A DNA stretch of 47,866 nt from Kribbella albertanoniae (GTDB lineage: Bacteria > Actinomycetota > Actinomycetes > Propionibacteriales > Kribbellaceae): the NCBI RefSeq assembly GCF_004348455.1, contig NZ_SMKA01000032.1, forward strand, positions 1 to 47,866, written 5' to 3'. The position numbers and the translations under genes are program-made. The notes below the pieces were generated by a model, which saw nothing but the letters and a program-made list of their open reading frames with translations, had not been told where the DNA came from and ran no database searches. This document shows positions 32,466 to 40,174 of this stretch, piece after piece; positions within the stretch are counted from its first letter, which is position 1, and every line of letters starts with the position of its first letter.

Positions 32466-32502
32466 AGCAGCCCGGTCCTACCCTCCTAAGGACCGGGCTG
32501 CT
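32466..32502. terminator. bidirectional terminator
   Basis: AGCAGCCCGGTCCT (32466-32479) pairs perfectly with AGGACCGGGCTGCT (32489-32502), 14-base stem with a 9-base loop, between the convergent SH3-domain and FAD-oxidase genes. T-rich stretch GTGCTGTTCT follows on the plus side. Confidence 0.85.
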
Positions 32503-32519
32503 GTGCTGTTCTACGGCTT

Positions 32520-33797
32520 TCAGGGCTTGATGTTCGCGTTCAGGTGGAAGAAGTTCGTGGGGTCGTACGCGCGCTTGACCGCACGCAGCCGCTGCAGATC
32601 GGCCGGCCTGTACGACGTCTCGGCGCGACCGTGGTCACCGAGGAAGTTCACGAACGTGCGACCCGAGGCGGGGAGTAGCCCGGCCGGCAACTCGCGGTCG
32701 ATGATCAGCGAGAACTGCGCCTGGCGGTGACCGATCGGGCCGGCGCCCGGACCCGGGTGAGCCATCGCTCCACTCCAGTGCCGGAGTTCGATCGTCGGCT
32801 CGTCCTCGATGCTGGTCAGTACGTCGATGACGTCGTCGGTGAGTTCGTCCAGGAAGTCCAGGTGCCGGGCAGGCGTCCCGCCCATCGCGGCGTCGGCGTA
32901 CTCGATCGTGGTCAGCTCACCGGCCAGCCGCGGACCGGCGACCGCGAACAACGGCTTGAGCAGGTGCTCGGCCAGTTCACGCGTTCCGGCGTACAGGACC
33001 TTGATCGCGACCGCGCGCTGTTCGGTGCCGGGGATGCGGGTCAGGACGACCGCTGTGCTCAGCTCGTTGGGGATCGTGGCGGTCCAGTCGCGGTAGCGGC
33101 GGAGGATCTCGGCGGCGCGGTCGATGCCGTAGTAGACGATGCCGGCGTGCACCTGGCGAACCGGGTACAGGCGGAACTCGAGCGATGTGACGATGCCGAA
33201 GTTGCCGGTGCCACCACGGATCGCCCAGAACAGATCCGGGTGCTGCTCGGCGGTCGCCGTCACCATCCGTCCGTCCGCGGTCACGACCTCGGCCCGGATC
33301 ACACTGTCGGCCGCGAACCCGTACTTCCGCGCCAGCCAACCGACTCCACCACCGAGCGTGAACCCGGTGACGCCGACGTCCCGCGACGATCCCGACAACG
33401 GCGCCAGCCCGAACTGCCGCGCCGCATCGATCACCGCACCCCACCGCGCGCCGGGTGCCACCTTGGCGATCCGCCGCTCAGGATCCACGAAGACCGCCGT
33501 CATCGGCGTCGTCTTCAGCAGGATGCCACCATCCGCCGACAATTTCGTCCCGTGACCGGTCGCCTGCACAGCCACCGGTACGCCGTACTCCCGCCCGACC
33601 CGAACCACCGCCTGGACGTCAGTCCGGCTGAATGCCTCGGCGACCAGCACCGGCCGCGAGTCCACCGACGGCACGATCGCCCGCCGCTGCACGTCGTACT
33701 CAGCCTCACCCGGCAACCGCACCTCGCCGTTGAACCCCGCCCCGAGCAGCCCAGCCACCAGGTCCCGCCCCGTGGCCACCTCAACCTGCGTAGACAT
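32520..33797 (-). CDS. FAD-binding oxidoreductase (BBE family)
   Basis: 425 residues of the VAO/berberine-bridge fold: FAD-binding PCMH domain (about 30-200, QATGHG with the likely His attachment, SSRDVGVTGFTLGGGVGWLARKYG, ATAEQHPDLFWAIRGGTGNFGIVTS) and C-terminal BBE motif (SYRPADLQRLRAVKRAYDPTNFF). The second covalent-attachment Cys of bicovalent members is replaced by Ser/Arg here (SGSSRDV), so one covalent bond at most. It oxidises a sugar, alcohol or secondary metabolite; the substrate is not known. ATG at 33797 with RBS GAAGGGG. Confidence 0.88.
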   Translation of the reverse strand: MSTQVEVATGRDLVAGLLGAGFNGEVRLPGEAEYDVQRRAIVPSVDSRPVLVAEAFSRTDVQAVVRVGREYGVPVAVQATGHGTKLSADGGILLKTTPMTAVFVDPERRIAKVAPGARWGAVIDAARQFGLAPLSGSSRDVGVTGFTLGGGVGWLARKYGFAADSVIRAEVVTADGRMVTATAEQHPDLFWAIRGGTGNFGIVTSLEFRLYPVRQVHAGIVYYGIDRAAEILRRYRDWTATIPNELSTAVVLTRIPGTEQRAVAIKVLYAGTRELAEHLLKPLFAVAGPRLAGELTTIEYADAAMGGTPARHLDFLDELTDDVIDVLTSIEDEPTIELRHWSGAMAHPGPGAGPIGHRQAQFSLIIDRELPAGLLPASGRTFVNFLGDHGRAETSYRPADLQRLRAVKRAYDPTNFFHLNANIKP

Positions 33798-33881
33798 GTC
33801 TCGATCCCCTTCGCCGTTGTGCTCTCACCCAGACGTCGAAGGAGAACCGTCCAGATTGACACTCCCGCCAAACTTTTCTTG

Positions 33882-34589
33882 ATGACCTTCACCAAGCAGT
33901 TCACGTCCGCGCCTCGTGGCGAACCGGACCGCGAGTGGGCTGCGCTCACACTGCTCGCCGATGCGGTGCCGGATCTGGTGCCGACGCCGCTGTCCCGTGG
34001 GCCGATGTGGGTGACCATGTCGGTTGTCCCTGGCCAGCCGCTCACCGATCCGGCGACGCCTCAGCAGGTCGAAGCGCTGGGCGTCGCGCTGGACACGCTG
34101 TGGTCGGTCTCGCCGTCCCTGGTTCCGCTCGACATCGCTGCGCTGATCGAGCGAACCTCTGTCGGGCTCGCCTCCTTGAGCGAGCGCGACGACGTGATCG
34201 GGGCGGCTGCTGTAGCCTGCGCTGGCCTCGACTGGTCCAGCCTGCTGGTGATTCACGACCCCGTGGTCGCGCACGGCGATCCGAATGTGGCGAACTACCT
34301 GTGGGACGGCAGCCGGGTTCGGATCGTCGACTTCGAGGACGCGGGATTGGGTGATCGGACAGTCGAGCTCGCCAACTTGCTCGAGCACCTGGCCGGCCGC
34401 CGTACCGACTGGGGGGCTCTTATCCACAGGTGGCCTGTGGATACAGCTCGGTTGCAGACGGCTCGCACGCTCTGGGCCGCCTTCTGGCTCGGGCTGATCG
34501 GGCCTGGTGGACCCAGCTTTTCGCGAAACCCGCCCGGGACTGCGGAGGCCCAGGCTGAACGGTTGCTGGGGCTTATCGCTCCACGGTGA
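33882..34589 (+). CDS. aminoglycoside phosphotransferase (APH)-like protein, short N-lobe
   Basis: 235 residues of the kinase-like fold. Catalytic loop HGDPNVANYLW (about 131-141) and metal-binding DFEDAGLGD (about 149-157) are complete. The N-terminal lobe, which should hold the nucleotide-binding glycine loop and lysine, is short; the only candidates are the strands upstream (QIDTPAKLFLMTF), which would need a start before 33882. An in-frame GTG at 33819 is possible, with no clear RBS, so the start is uncertain. Substrate unknown; resistance is not implied. Its stop overlaps the convergent sigma gene by 17 bases. Confidence 0.7.
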   Translation: MTFTKQFTSAPRGEPDREWAALTLLADAVPDLVPTPLSRGPMWVTMSVVPGQPLTDPATPQQVEALGVALDTLWSVSPSLVPLDIAALIERTSVGLASLSERDDVIGAAAVACAGLDWSSLLVIHDPVVAHGDPNVANYLWDGSRVRIVDFEDAGLGDRTVELANLLEHLAGRRTDWGALIHRWPVDTARLQTARTLWAAFWLGLIGPGGPSFSRNPPGTAEAQAERLLGLIAPR

Positions 34590-35442
34590 GTTCGGCGAGG
34601 CGGTCGGGGTCGGCGAGGATGTTGAGTTCGGTGACCTTGCCGTCGGTGATGGTGAAGGCCATCACCGACTGGATGCGGCCGTTGACCACGGTCACAGTGC
34701 CCGGGACGCCATTGATCAGGGCGAACTCGGTGTAGGGCGCCAGGCGGGTGAACATCAGCGCCTGCTCCACCACGGCCAGGGCACCGCGGACGACCTTCGA
34801 GACGGCCGGCCCACTGCTGCCGTCTCCGGCGTCGGCCCGCAGCACAACGTCCGGGTCGAGCAACACCAGGAGACCCTCGAAATCGCCGCCACGAGAGGCG
34901 GCCATGAAGGCTTCCACAATGGCGCGCTGCCGACTCGGGTCGCCGTCATTGGCCGGTGCGCCCTGGACGCGCCGCCGTGCACGGCTGGCGAGCTGCCGTG
35001 CGGCGGCGGGCGACTTGCCGACGACCTCTGCCACCTCATCGAAGCTCAGCCCGAACATGTCGTGCAGTACGAACGCCAGCCGCTCAGCCGGCGCCAGAGT
35101 CTCCAGTACGACGAGCAGTGCGAGCCCGACCGCATCTGCCTGAACTGCCTCGTCCTCGGGCGCCCTGGTGTCCGCCTTCAGCGAGACAGGGTCCGGTACG
35201 AACGTGTCGAGTGAGTCCTCCCGCCGCGACTTCCGGCTCCGCAGCATGTCCAGGCAGACCCGCGACACCACAGTGGTCAGCCAGCCGGCCAGATTGGCCA
35301 CCTCGCTCACATCAGACCGGCTGAGCCGCAGCCACGCCTCCTGTACGGCGTCCTCGGCCTCACTGCGCGAACCGAGCATCCGGTACGCCACCCCGCGCAG
35401 GTGGTCCCGCTGCTCCTCGAAACTCCGCGCCAGCTCGTCCAC
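34573..35442 (-). CDS. ECF sigma factor, ECF41-like, with SnoaL-like C-terminal domain
   Basis: 289 residues. Sigma2 (about 10-70: RMLGSRSEAEDAVQEAWLRLSR) and sigma4 (about 110-160: AERLAFVLHDMFGLSFDEVAEVVGKSPAAARQLASRARRRV). C-terminal NTF2-like extension (about 175-289). The ECF41 motifs are only partly kept: VPDP where WLPEP is expected, DGSS for DGGG, and ADPDRL at the end for NPDKL. Its upstream promoter matches the ECF41 type exactly. GTG start at 35442, RBS GGGAG about 9 bases upstream. Confidence 0.88.
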   Translation of the reverse strand: MDELARSFEEQRDHLRGVAYRMLGSRSEAEDAVQEAWLRLSRSDVSEVANLAGWLTTVVSRVCLDMLRSRKSRREDSLDTFVPDPVSLKADTRAPEDEAVQADAVGLALLVVLETLAPAERLAFVLHDMFGLSFDEVAEVVGKSPAAARQLASRARRRVQGAPANDGDPSRQRAIVEAFMAASRGGDFEGLLVLLDPDVVLRADAGDGSSGPAVSKVVRGALAVVEQALMFTRLAPYTEFALINGVPGTVTVVNGRIQSVMAFTITDGKVTELNILADPDRLAELTVER

Positions 35443-35482
35443 TGCTCGTTCTCCCTCTACTTGCCCGTCCGGTCATTCTCTT

Positions 35483-35509
35483 GACGGATGGGGACCACAT
35501 CATGTGACA
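35483..35509 (-). promoter_or_regulatory. ECF41 consensus promoter of the sigma factor at 34573-35442
   Basis: Minus strand reads TGTCACA, 16 bases, CGTC, identical to the ECF41 consensus in both elements. It lies 41 bases upstream of the GTG start at 35442. It supports autoregulation. The divergent GH16-like gene starts only 21 bases away on the other side. Confidence 0.75.
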
Positions 35510-35529
35510 CGGTGCGAAGATGTTGAGCC

Positions 35530-36276
35530 ATGGCCTTCTCCGACGACTTCGCCGGCCCAGAGCTCGACCAGTCCGTCTGGTCGCCGTACTACCTGCCGCA
35601 ATGGAGCTCCCGTGCTGCGACAGCGGCCAGCTATGCGCTGAGTGATTCATGTCTGACGCTCAGCATCCCCACTGACCAGGGACTGTGGTGCGCCGGTGAC
35701 CACAAGCCTGACCTGCGGGTCTCGGGCCTGCAGTCTGGTCGGTACTCGGGTCCTGTCGGCAGCACTGTCGGCCAGCAGCCGTACCGCGACGGACTGCTCG
35801 TCCAGGAAGAGCAGCCGCCGTTCTGGGGCTGGACGCCGTCCAGTGGACGCGTCGAGCTGCGCGCGCGGGCAGACCTGAGTCCCCGCTCGATGGTTTCGCT
35901 CTGGATGGTCGGACTGGAGGATCAGCCCGAGCGGTGCGCCGAGATCTGCGTCATGGAGGTCTTCGGCGACGCCATAGTGCCTGGGGAGTCCGCTGCGGTC
36001 GGCATGGGGCTGCACAGCTTCCGTGATCCCTCGGTCACCGAGGACTTCGAGGCGGTGCGGCTGCCGATCGACATCCGCGAGTTCCACTCCTACTCGGTGG
36101 AGTGGTCCGACGGTACGGCGGTGTTCAGCGTCGACGGTTCGCCGATCCGCCGGTGCACGGGGGCGCCGACGTACCCGCTGCAGTTGATGTTGGCGGTGTT
36201 CGACTTCCCGGACCGGTCGGTCGGCGACGACGACCGCCTGGTGCCGACGTTTACCGTCGACCACATCGTTGCGTAG
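35530..36276 (+). CDS. GH16-like glycoside hydrolase family protein
   Basis: 248 residues of the concanavalin-like fold: N-terminal DDFAGPELDQSVWSPYY, GRVELRARADLSPRSMVSLWMVG and C-terminal FHSYSVEWSDGTAVFSVDGSPIRR are typical of GH16 proteins. The catalytic motif ExDxxE reads E138-I-C-V-M-E143, so the central Asp is Cys. The two glutamates needed as nucleophile and acid/base are present. No signal peptide is visible (starts MAFSDDF), unusual for GH16. May bind or modify a glucan inside the cell, or be non-catalytic. It is divergent from the ECF41-type sigma gene. Confidence 0.75.
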   Translation: MAFSDDFAGPELDQSVWSPYYLPQWSSRAATAASYALSDSCLTLSIPTDQGLWCAGDHKPDLRVSGLQSGRYSGPVGSTVGQQPYRDGLLVQEEQPPFWGWTPSSGRVELRARADLSPRSMVSLWMVGLEDQPERCAEICVMEVFGDAIVPGESAAVGMGLHSFRDPSVTEDFEAVRLPIDIREFHSYSVEWSDGTAVFSVDGSPIRRCTGAPTYPLQLMLAVFDFPDRSVGDDDRLVPTFTVDHIVA

Positions 36277-36279
36277 GAT
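36251..36279 (+). promoter_or_regulatory. possible trpD promoter
   Basis: TTACCG (36251-36256), 17 bases, TAGGAT (36274-36279); the -10 overlaps the stop codon of the GH16-like gene. A start 7-8 bases after the -10 falls at the A of the leader peptide's ATG (36287). The -35 is weak. Confidence 0.4.
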
Positions 36280-36286
36280 CGCTGAC

Positions 36287-36325
36287 ATGTTCGTGCGCGC
36301 GGGGATGTGGTGGGCCGTCGGCTAG
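36287..36325 (+). CDS. trpL: trp leader peptide
   Basis: 12-residue peptide MFVRAGMWWAVG with tandem TGG TGG (Trp-Trp) at codons 8-9, then TAG. Codon 10 onward forms the left arm of a hairpin. Ribosome stalling at the Trp codons during tryptophan shortage would keep that hairpin from forming. An RBS-like AGGATC precedes it, though the transcript may also be leaderless. The position, the Trp pair and the downstream hairpins fit an attenuation leader. The symbol is by analogy. Confidence 0.8.
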   Translation: MFVRAGMWWAVG

Positions 36326-36376
36326 ACGGCTGCTTCCGCGTGTAACCCACTCCGGCCGTCTCTTCCGAGGCGGCCG
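36314..36376 (+). promoter_or_regulatory. trp attenuator (alternative hairpins)
   Basis: Three pairings are seen. 1:2 is GCCGTC (36314-36319) with GACGGC (36325-36330). 2:3 is AGACGGC (36324-36330) with GCCGTCT (36355-36361), the antiterminator. 3:4 is CGGCCGTCTC (36353-36362) with GAGGCGGCCG (36367-36376), loop TTCC, the terminator. They are mutually exclusive in the classical way. The terminator is followed by TTGTCATGTC, a weak T-run. Confidence 0.8.
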
Positions 36377-36421
36377 TTGTCATGTCTCCTCGGAGGAGCG
36401 GTCCCTGTCCCGAGGACTGCT

Positions 36422-37456
36422 ATGGCAACCGCACTCCGGACCTGGTCCGGGCTTATCTCGTCCCTGCTGAACGGCTCCGACCTGACCACGGCGGACACCG
36501 GCTGGGCCATGGACCAAGTGGTGCTGGGCGACGTCTCCCCGGCCCAGATCTCCGGCTTCCTGATCGCGCTGCGCGCCAAGGGCGAGACGGCCGACGAGTT
36601 GCTCGGACTGGCCTCGGTACTCCGTTCGCACGCGATACCTGTGCGGATCGACGGGCCGTTCGTCGACATCGTCGGGACAGGTGGCGATCGGACCGGTGCG
36701 ATCAACGTCTCCACCATGGCTGCGGTGGTGGCAGCCTCTACCGGAGTGACCGTGGTCAAGCACGGTGGCCGAGCCGCCTCCTCAGCTGCGGGCGGCTCTG
36801 CCGATTTGGTCGAGCAGTTGGGTGTCCCACTCGACCTGTCTGCTTCTGAAGCTGCCAGGTCGGCCGCTGAGGTTGGGCTCGCGTATCTGTTCGCGCCGCG
36901 GTTCAACCCTGCACTGCGCCAGGCGGCCGTCGTACGGCGGGAACTCGGCGTACCGACCGCCTTCAATGTGCTGGCGCCACTACTGCACCCGGCTGACCCA
37001 CAGCACCAGCTGGTTGGAGTGGCCAATCCGCAGATGCTGCCGGTGATCGCTCAAGCCCTTTGCCAGCAAGGGAAAACAGCACTGGTCGCTCGCGGGGACG
37101 ACGGGCTGGACAAGCTCACCACAACCACGTTCTCCCGACTATGGCTCGTTTCTGAAGGCACCGCGCGTGAGACGGTCTTCGATCCGCGTGGACTCGGCCT
37201 GCGACCCACCACGTTGCCGGCTCTGCGCGGTGGCGATGCTGCGAGCAACGCCCGCGTCCTGCAGGCACTGGTCAATGGCGAGCCTGGTCCGGTGCGAGAC
37301 GTCGTACTGCTCAATGCTGCAGCGGCTCTGACCACACTGAACCTGCAGACCGACCACTTCCTCGACCAACTGGCCGCCTGCCTGGACGAGTGCCGCGCAG
37401 CACTGGACAGCGGCCGTACGGCGGCAACCCTGGCTCGCTGGATAGGCTCCAAGTGA
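36422..37456 (+). CDS. trpD: anthranilate phosphoribosyltransferase
   Basis: 344 residues, second step of tryptophan synthesis: anthranilate plus PRPP to phosphoribosyl-anthranilate. Conserved motifs: VDIVGTGGD (PRPP binding), [53 protein letters not shown] in the C-terminal part. No other trp gene is nearby. ATG at 36422, RBS GAGGA about 7 bases upstream. Expression is likely controlled by the attenuator at 36314-36376. Its TGA shares a base with the ATG of the next gene (TGATG), so translation is coupled to a sigma factor gene. Confidence 0.94.
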   Translation: MATALRTWSGLISSLLNGSDLTTADTGWAMDQVVLGDVSPAQISGFLIALRAKGETADELLGLASVLRSHAIPVRIDGPFVDIVGTGGDRTGAINVSTMAAVVAASTGVTVVKHGGRAASSAAGGSADLVEQLGVPLDLSASEAARSAAEVGLAYLFAPRFNPALRQAAVVRRELGVPTAFNVLAPLLHPADPQHQLVGVANPQMLPVIAQALCQQGKTALVARGDDGLDKLTTTTFSRLWLVSEGTARETVFDPRGLGLRPTTLPALRGGDAASNARVLQALVNGEPGPVRDVVLLNAAAALTTLNLQTDHFLDQLAACLDECRAALDSGRTAATLARWIGSK

Positions 37457-38400
37457 TGCAGGAACTGTTGGAGGCGGCTCGCGCGGGCGACCAGGACGCA
37501 TTCGGTCAGCTCGTCGAGCCATGGCGGGGTGAACTGCATGCACACTGCTACCGCATGCTCGGCTCGTTTGCCGACGCGGAGGATGCGGTGCAGGAGACGT
37601 TGCTGCGGGCCTGGAAGAGCCTGGACGGGTACGACGACCGCGGGTCGATCCGGCCATGGCTCTACAAGATCGCCACGAACCGCTGTCTCACTCTGATCGA
37701 ACGCCGCGGCCGCCGTGAGCTCCCGGTGGATGTTGAGGGCTCTGGGGAGGTTCTGTGGCTGGAGCCGTACCCGACTAGCCGTCTCGACTGGACCACGCCG
37801 GAGACTCGAGTAGCGACGCTGGAGTCGGTGGAACTGGCGTTCGTCGCCACCCTGCAGCACCTGTCGGCTCTGCAACGCGCAGTACTGCTGCTGCGCGACG
37901 TACTGGCGTTTGCTGCGCGTGAGGTCGCTGAACTGCTGGATACCTCAGTGGCTGCGGTCAACAGCGCACTGCAACGTGCGCGGGCGGTAGTCGGGTCAGC
38001 TCCGACACAACAGACCACTCTGCGCGCCCTGGGCGAACCTGCGCAGCGGGACTTGGTACGGCGGTACATGGTCGCGTGGGAGGCCGGTGACGTCGACTCG
38101 ATCGTGGCGATGCTGGCGGACGACGCGAAGTACTCGATGCCGCCGCAGCCGCAGTGGTTCGCAGGCCGGGCGGCAATCCGGTCGTTCCTGGTGGAAGGGC
38201 CGCTGCAGAGCCGCTGGCGCATCCTGCCGGCGCATGCGAACGGCCAGCTCGCAGTGGGCACCTATCTGCTCGACGGCGACCGCTATGTACCCGCAGGACT
38301 CGACCTGCTGGTCCTGCGGGGCGCTGAGATCGCAGAGGTCGTTTCGTTCCTGGAGGCGGACTTCGCCCCGTTCGGACTGCCTTTAGAACTCCCGCGATGA
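37456..38400 (+). CDS. ECF sigma factor (SigG-like) with SnoaL-like domain
   Basis: 314 residues. Sigma2 (about 10-75: [26 protein letters not shown]), sigma4 (about 130-185: [41 protein letters not shown]), then an NTF2/SnoaL-like extension (about 200-314, [29 protein letters not shown]). This sigma-70/SnoaL architecture is the mycobacterial SigG-like group. It lacks the ECF41 motif set. It starts on the stop codon of trpD, so it is read from the trpD transcript and is likely subject to the trp attenuator. A SnoaL protein gene follows directly. Confidence 0.9.
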   Translation: MQELLEAARAGDQDAFGQLVEPWRGELHAHCYRMLGSFADAEDAVQETLLRAWKSLDGYDDRGSIRPWLYKIATNRCLTLIERRGRRELPVDVEGSGEVLWLEPYPTSRLDWTTPETRVATLESVELAFVATLQHLSALQRAVLLLRDVLAFAAREVAELLDTSVAAVNSALQRARAVVGSAPTQQTTLRALGEPAQRDLVRRYMVAWEAGDVDSIVAMLADDAKYSMPPQPQWFAGRAAIRSFLVEGPLQSRWRILPAHANGQLAVGTYLLDGDRYVPAGLDLLVLRGAEIAEVVSFLEADFAPFGLPLELPR

Positions 38401-38429
38401 GTTTCGGGCGGTCGCCGGGTTCTAGGGGT

Positions 38430-38825
38430 ATGACAGATGAACAGCAGATCCGAACCCTGATCGAGCGCTGGGTCACCGCGGTCCACGCCGGTGACCTGGC
38501 CACAGTCCTCGCCGACCACGCCCCCGACATCGTCATGTACGACGTACCGCCGCCGTACGACGGTGTGCGCGGGCTGGAGGCTTACCGGCAGACGTGGCCC
38601 GGCTTCTTCGAGTGGCAGCAGGCTGGCGCGTGCTTCGAACTGGAGTCGCTCGACGTGACCGCCGGCGCCGACGTCGCCTTTGCCTACGCCCTTCTCCGCT
38701 GTGGCACTCCCGACGAGTTCAAGACCAACCCTGACCTCCGCCTCCGGCTCACACTGGGCCTCCGCTGTGAGAACGGCCGTTGGGTCGTCAGCCACGAGCA
38801 CCACTCCTTCCCACTCGCCTCGTAG
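38430..38825 (+). CDS. SnoaL-like (NTF2-fold) protein
   Basis: 131 residues from the ATG at 38430. NTF2-like core: IRTLIERWVTAVHAGDLATVLADHAPDIVMYDVPPPYDGVRG, a common DUF4440/SnoaL start, and HEHHSFPLAS at the C-terminal strand with paired His. The alternative ATG at 38397 overlaps the sigma gene stop by 4 bases and adds [11 protein letters not shown]; it would give coupling, which is why the choice is uncertain. It is co-transcribed with the sigma gene. Confidence 0.75.
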   Translation: MTDEQQIRTLIERWVTAVHAGDLATVLADHAPDIVMYDVPPPYDGVRGLEAYRQTWPGFFEWQQAGACFELESLDVTAGADVAFAYALLRCGTPDEFKTNPDLRLRLTLGLRCENGRWVVSHEHHSFPLAS

Positions 38826-38834
38826 GCTGAGTGC

Positions 38835-39362
38835 GTGGAGTCCTCGGTGTACCTGCGACCGTTGCAGCTCACCGACATCGCGACGTACGCGGACTGGGGT
38901 GCAGACCGCCGCCTGTGCGAGCACGCCGGGTGGACTGTCGACCGGCCCCGGTCCCTGCACGAAGCGCACTGGCTGCGCATCATCGAGGAGGGGCGCGTCC
39001 TGCGCCTTGCGGCCGTCCGTGGCGACGAGGTGATCGGATACGTCGACCTGCACGGAACGGACTCGGATCACCGGGAGCTCGGCTACGTGGTCGGCCCCTC
39101 GACCCGCTGGGGCGTGGGGCTCGGGACGGCTGTCGCTCGGCTGGGCCTGCAGCACGCGTTCACTGTTCTGGGGCTCGACTGGGTCGACGCCGAAGCAGCC
39201 GAGACCAACCACGCCTCGGTCCGCATCCTCCAGCGCTTGGGCCTGAGCGAAACCGACGACCACGGCGTCGACACCTACCTGGGCGTCTCTACGCCCACTC
39301 GGTGTTTTCGCATCAGCCGCGAGTCATACCTGCGTCAGAACCCAGTCCCTGAAGGAAAGTAG
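38835..39362 (+). CDS. GNAT-family N-acetyltransferase
   Basis: 175 residues, RimJ/RimL-like. N-terminal VYLRPLQLTDIATYADWG, then GYVDLHGTDSDHRELGYVVGPSTRWGVGLGTAVARLGLQHAF with the acetyl-CoA pyrophosphate loop (G-x-G-x-G), and NHASVRILQRLGLSE at the end. The acceptor is unknown. GTG start at 38835, 9 bases after the SnoaL gene stop, so it belongs to the same transcription unit as trpD. It overlaps the convergent AadA-like gene by 39 bases. Confidence 0.85.
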   Translation: MESSVYLRPLQLTDIATYADWGADRRLCEHAGWTVDRPRSLHEAHWLRIIEEGRVLRLAAVRGDEVIGYVDLHGTDSDHRELGYVVGPSTRWGVGLGTAVARLGLQHAFTVLGLDWVDAEAAETNHASVRILQRLGLSETDDHGVDTYLGVSTPTRCFRISRESYLRQNPVPEGK

Positions 39363-40130
39363 CGCCGTACTGTCCCAGTCGTGTCCGTCGGTCTCACGCT
39401 CCGCGGCCGACACCGGCGTGGCACTCCGGTAGCAACTCAGCGCCTGCTCCACGACCGCGTGGTGCGCTTCCGGCAGGTGCTCACGCGCCCACACGGCACC
39501 CTCTTCCTTGCTGAGCACAGTCCCCGGCCCCAGCTCCAGAGTCGCCAGGACGCGGCATGCGTTCAGCACTCCGTAGTATGGCGACTTGAGCAGCGCGTCT
39601 CCTGCCATCACATCGTGGAGGTCCTCCAGCACAGCGGACAGGTAGTCGTCGTACGGGACCGGCGCAAACACCTCGTCCGGCGGCGGACCGCTCAGCGCCA
39701 CTCCACGCTTCCTGGTGACAGTGATGTGCGCGGCCAGGTCCGGATCAGCACCTGACCCCGTGTAGTCCACCTGGCCGTCGAGAATCGCATCTGTCCACAT
39801 CGCCGAGTAGTGCACCTCGTACGGCCGCGGGTGCTGATGCGTCGCGGCCTGTTCAGCCGTGAGCACCGACATTTCGAGATCACCGAGCACCGGCCGCGTG
39901 GCCGCCGTACCAGCGAAGCCTCTGGCGACCTGCTCGCGCTCAGCTGCAGTCAGTGGCGCGGGTACTACCACCAGCAGGTCCACGTCGCTCTTGGCGCGGT
40001 AGAAACACCCCATCGCCAACGAGCCATGCACGTAGACCCAGCCGTCCACCAGACCGGCCGCCTGCAACACATACTCGCGAATGTCCGCGTCACAGTCCGT
40101 CCAGGACTGCGCCCGCCCGCTCACATGCAT
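39324..40130 (-). CDS. AadA-like nucleotidyltransferase (with DUF4111)
   Basis: 268 residues. N-terminal nucleotidyltransferase HGSLAMGCFYRAKSDVDLLVVV with G-S-x(11)-DxD and a downstream acidic residue; C-terminal DUF4111 domain with YGVLNACRVLATLELGPGTVLSKEEGAVWAREHLP. This pairing is typical of streptomycin 3''/9-adenylyltransferases and of relatives without proven resistance. ATG at 40130; the GTG at 40151 is an alternative. Not near any known resistance cluster. Confidence 0.8.
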   Translation of the reverse strand: MHVSGRAQSWTDCDADIREYVLQAAGLVDGWVYVHGSLAMGCFYRAKSDVDLLVVVPAPLTAAEREQVARGFAGTAATRPVLGDLEMSVLTAEQAATHQHPRPYEVHYSAMWTDAILDGQVDYTGSGADPDLAAHITVTRKRGVALSGPPPDEVFAPVPYDDYLSAVLEDLHDVMAGDALLKSPYYGVLNACRVLATLELGPGTVLSKEEGAVWAREHLPEAHHAVVEQALSCYRSATPVSAAERETDGHDWDSTALLSFRDWVLTQV

Positions 40131-40174
40131 GGTCGCGACAGTAGCCCGCACCCATCACCGGCCGCACAGCCTTT

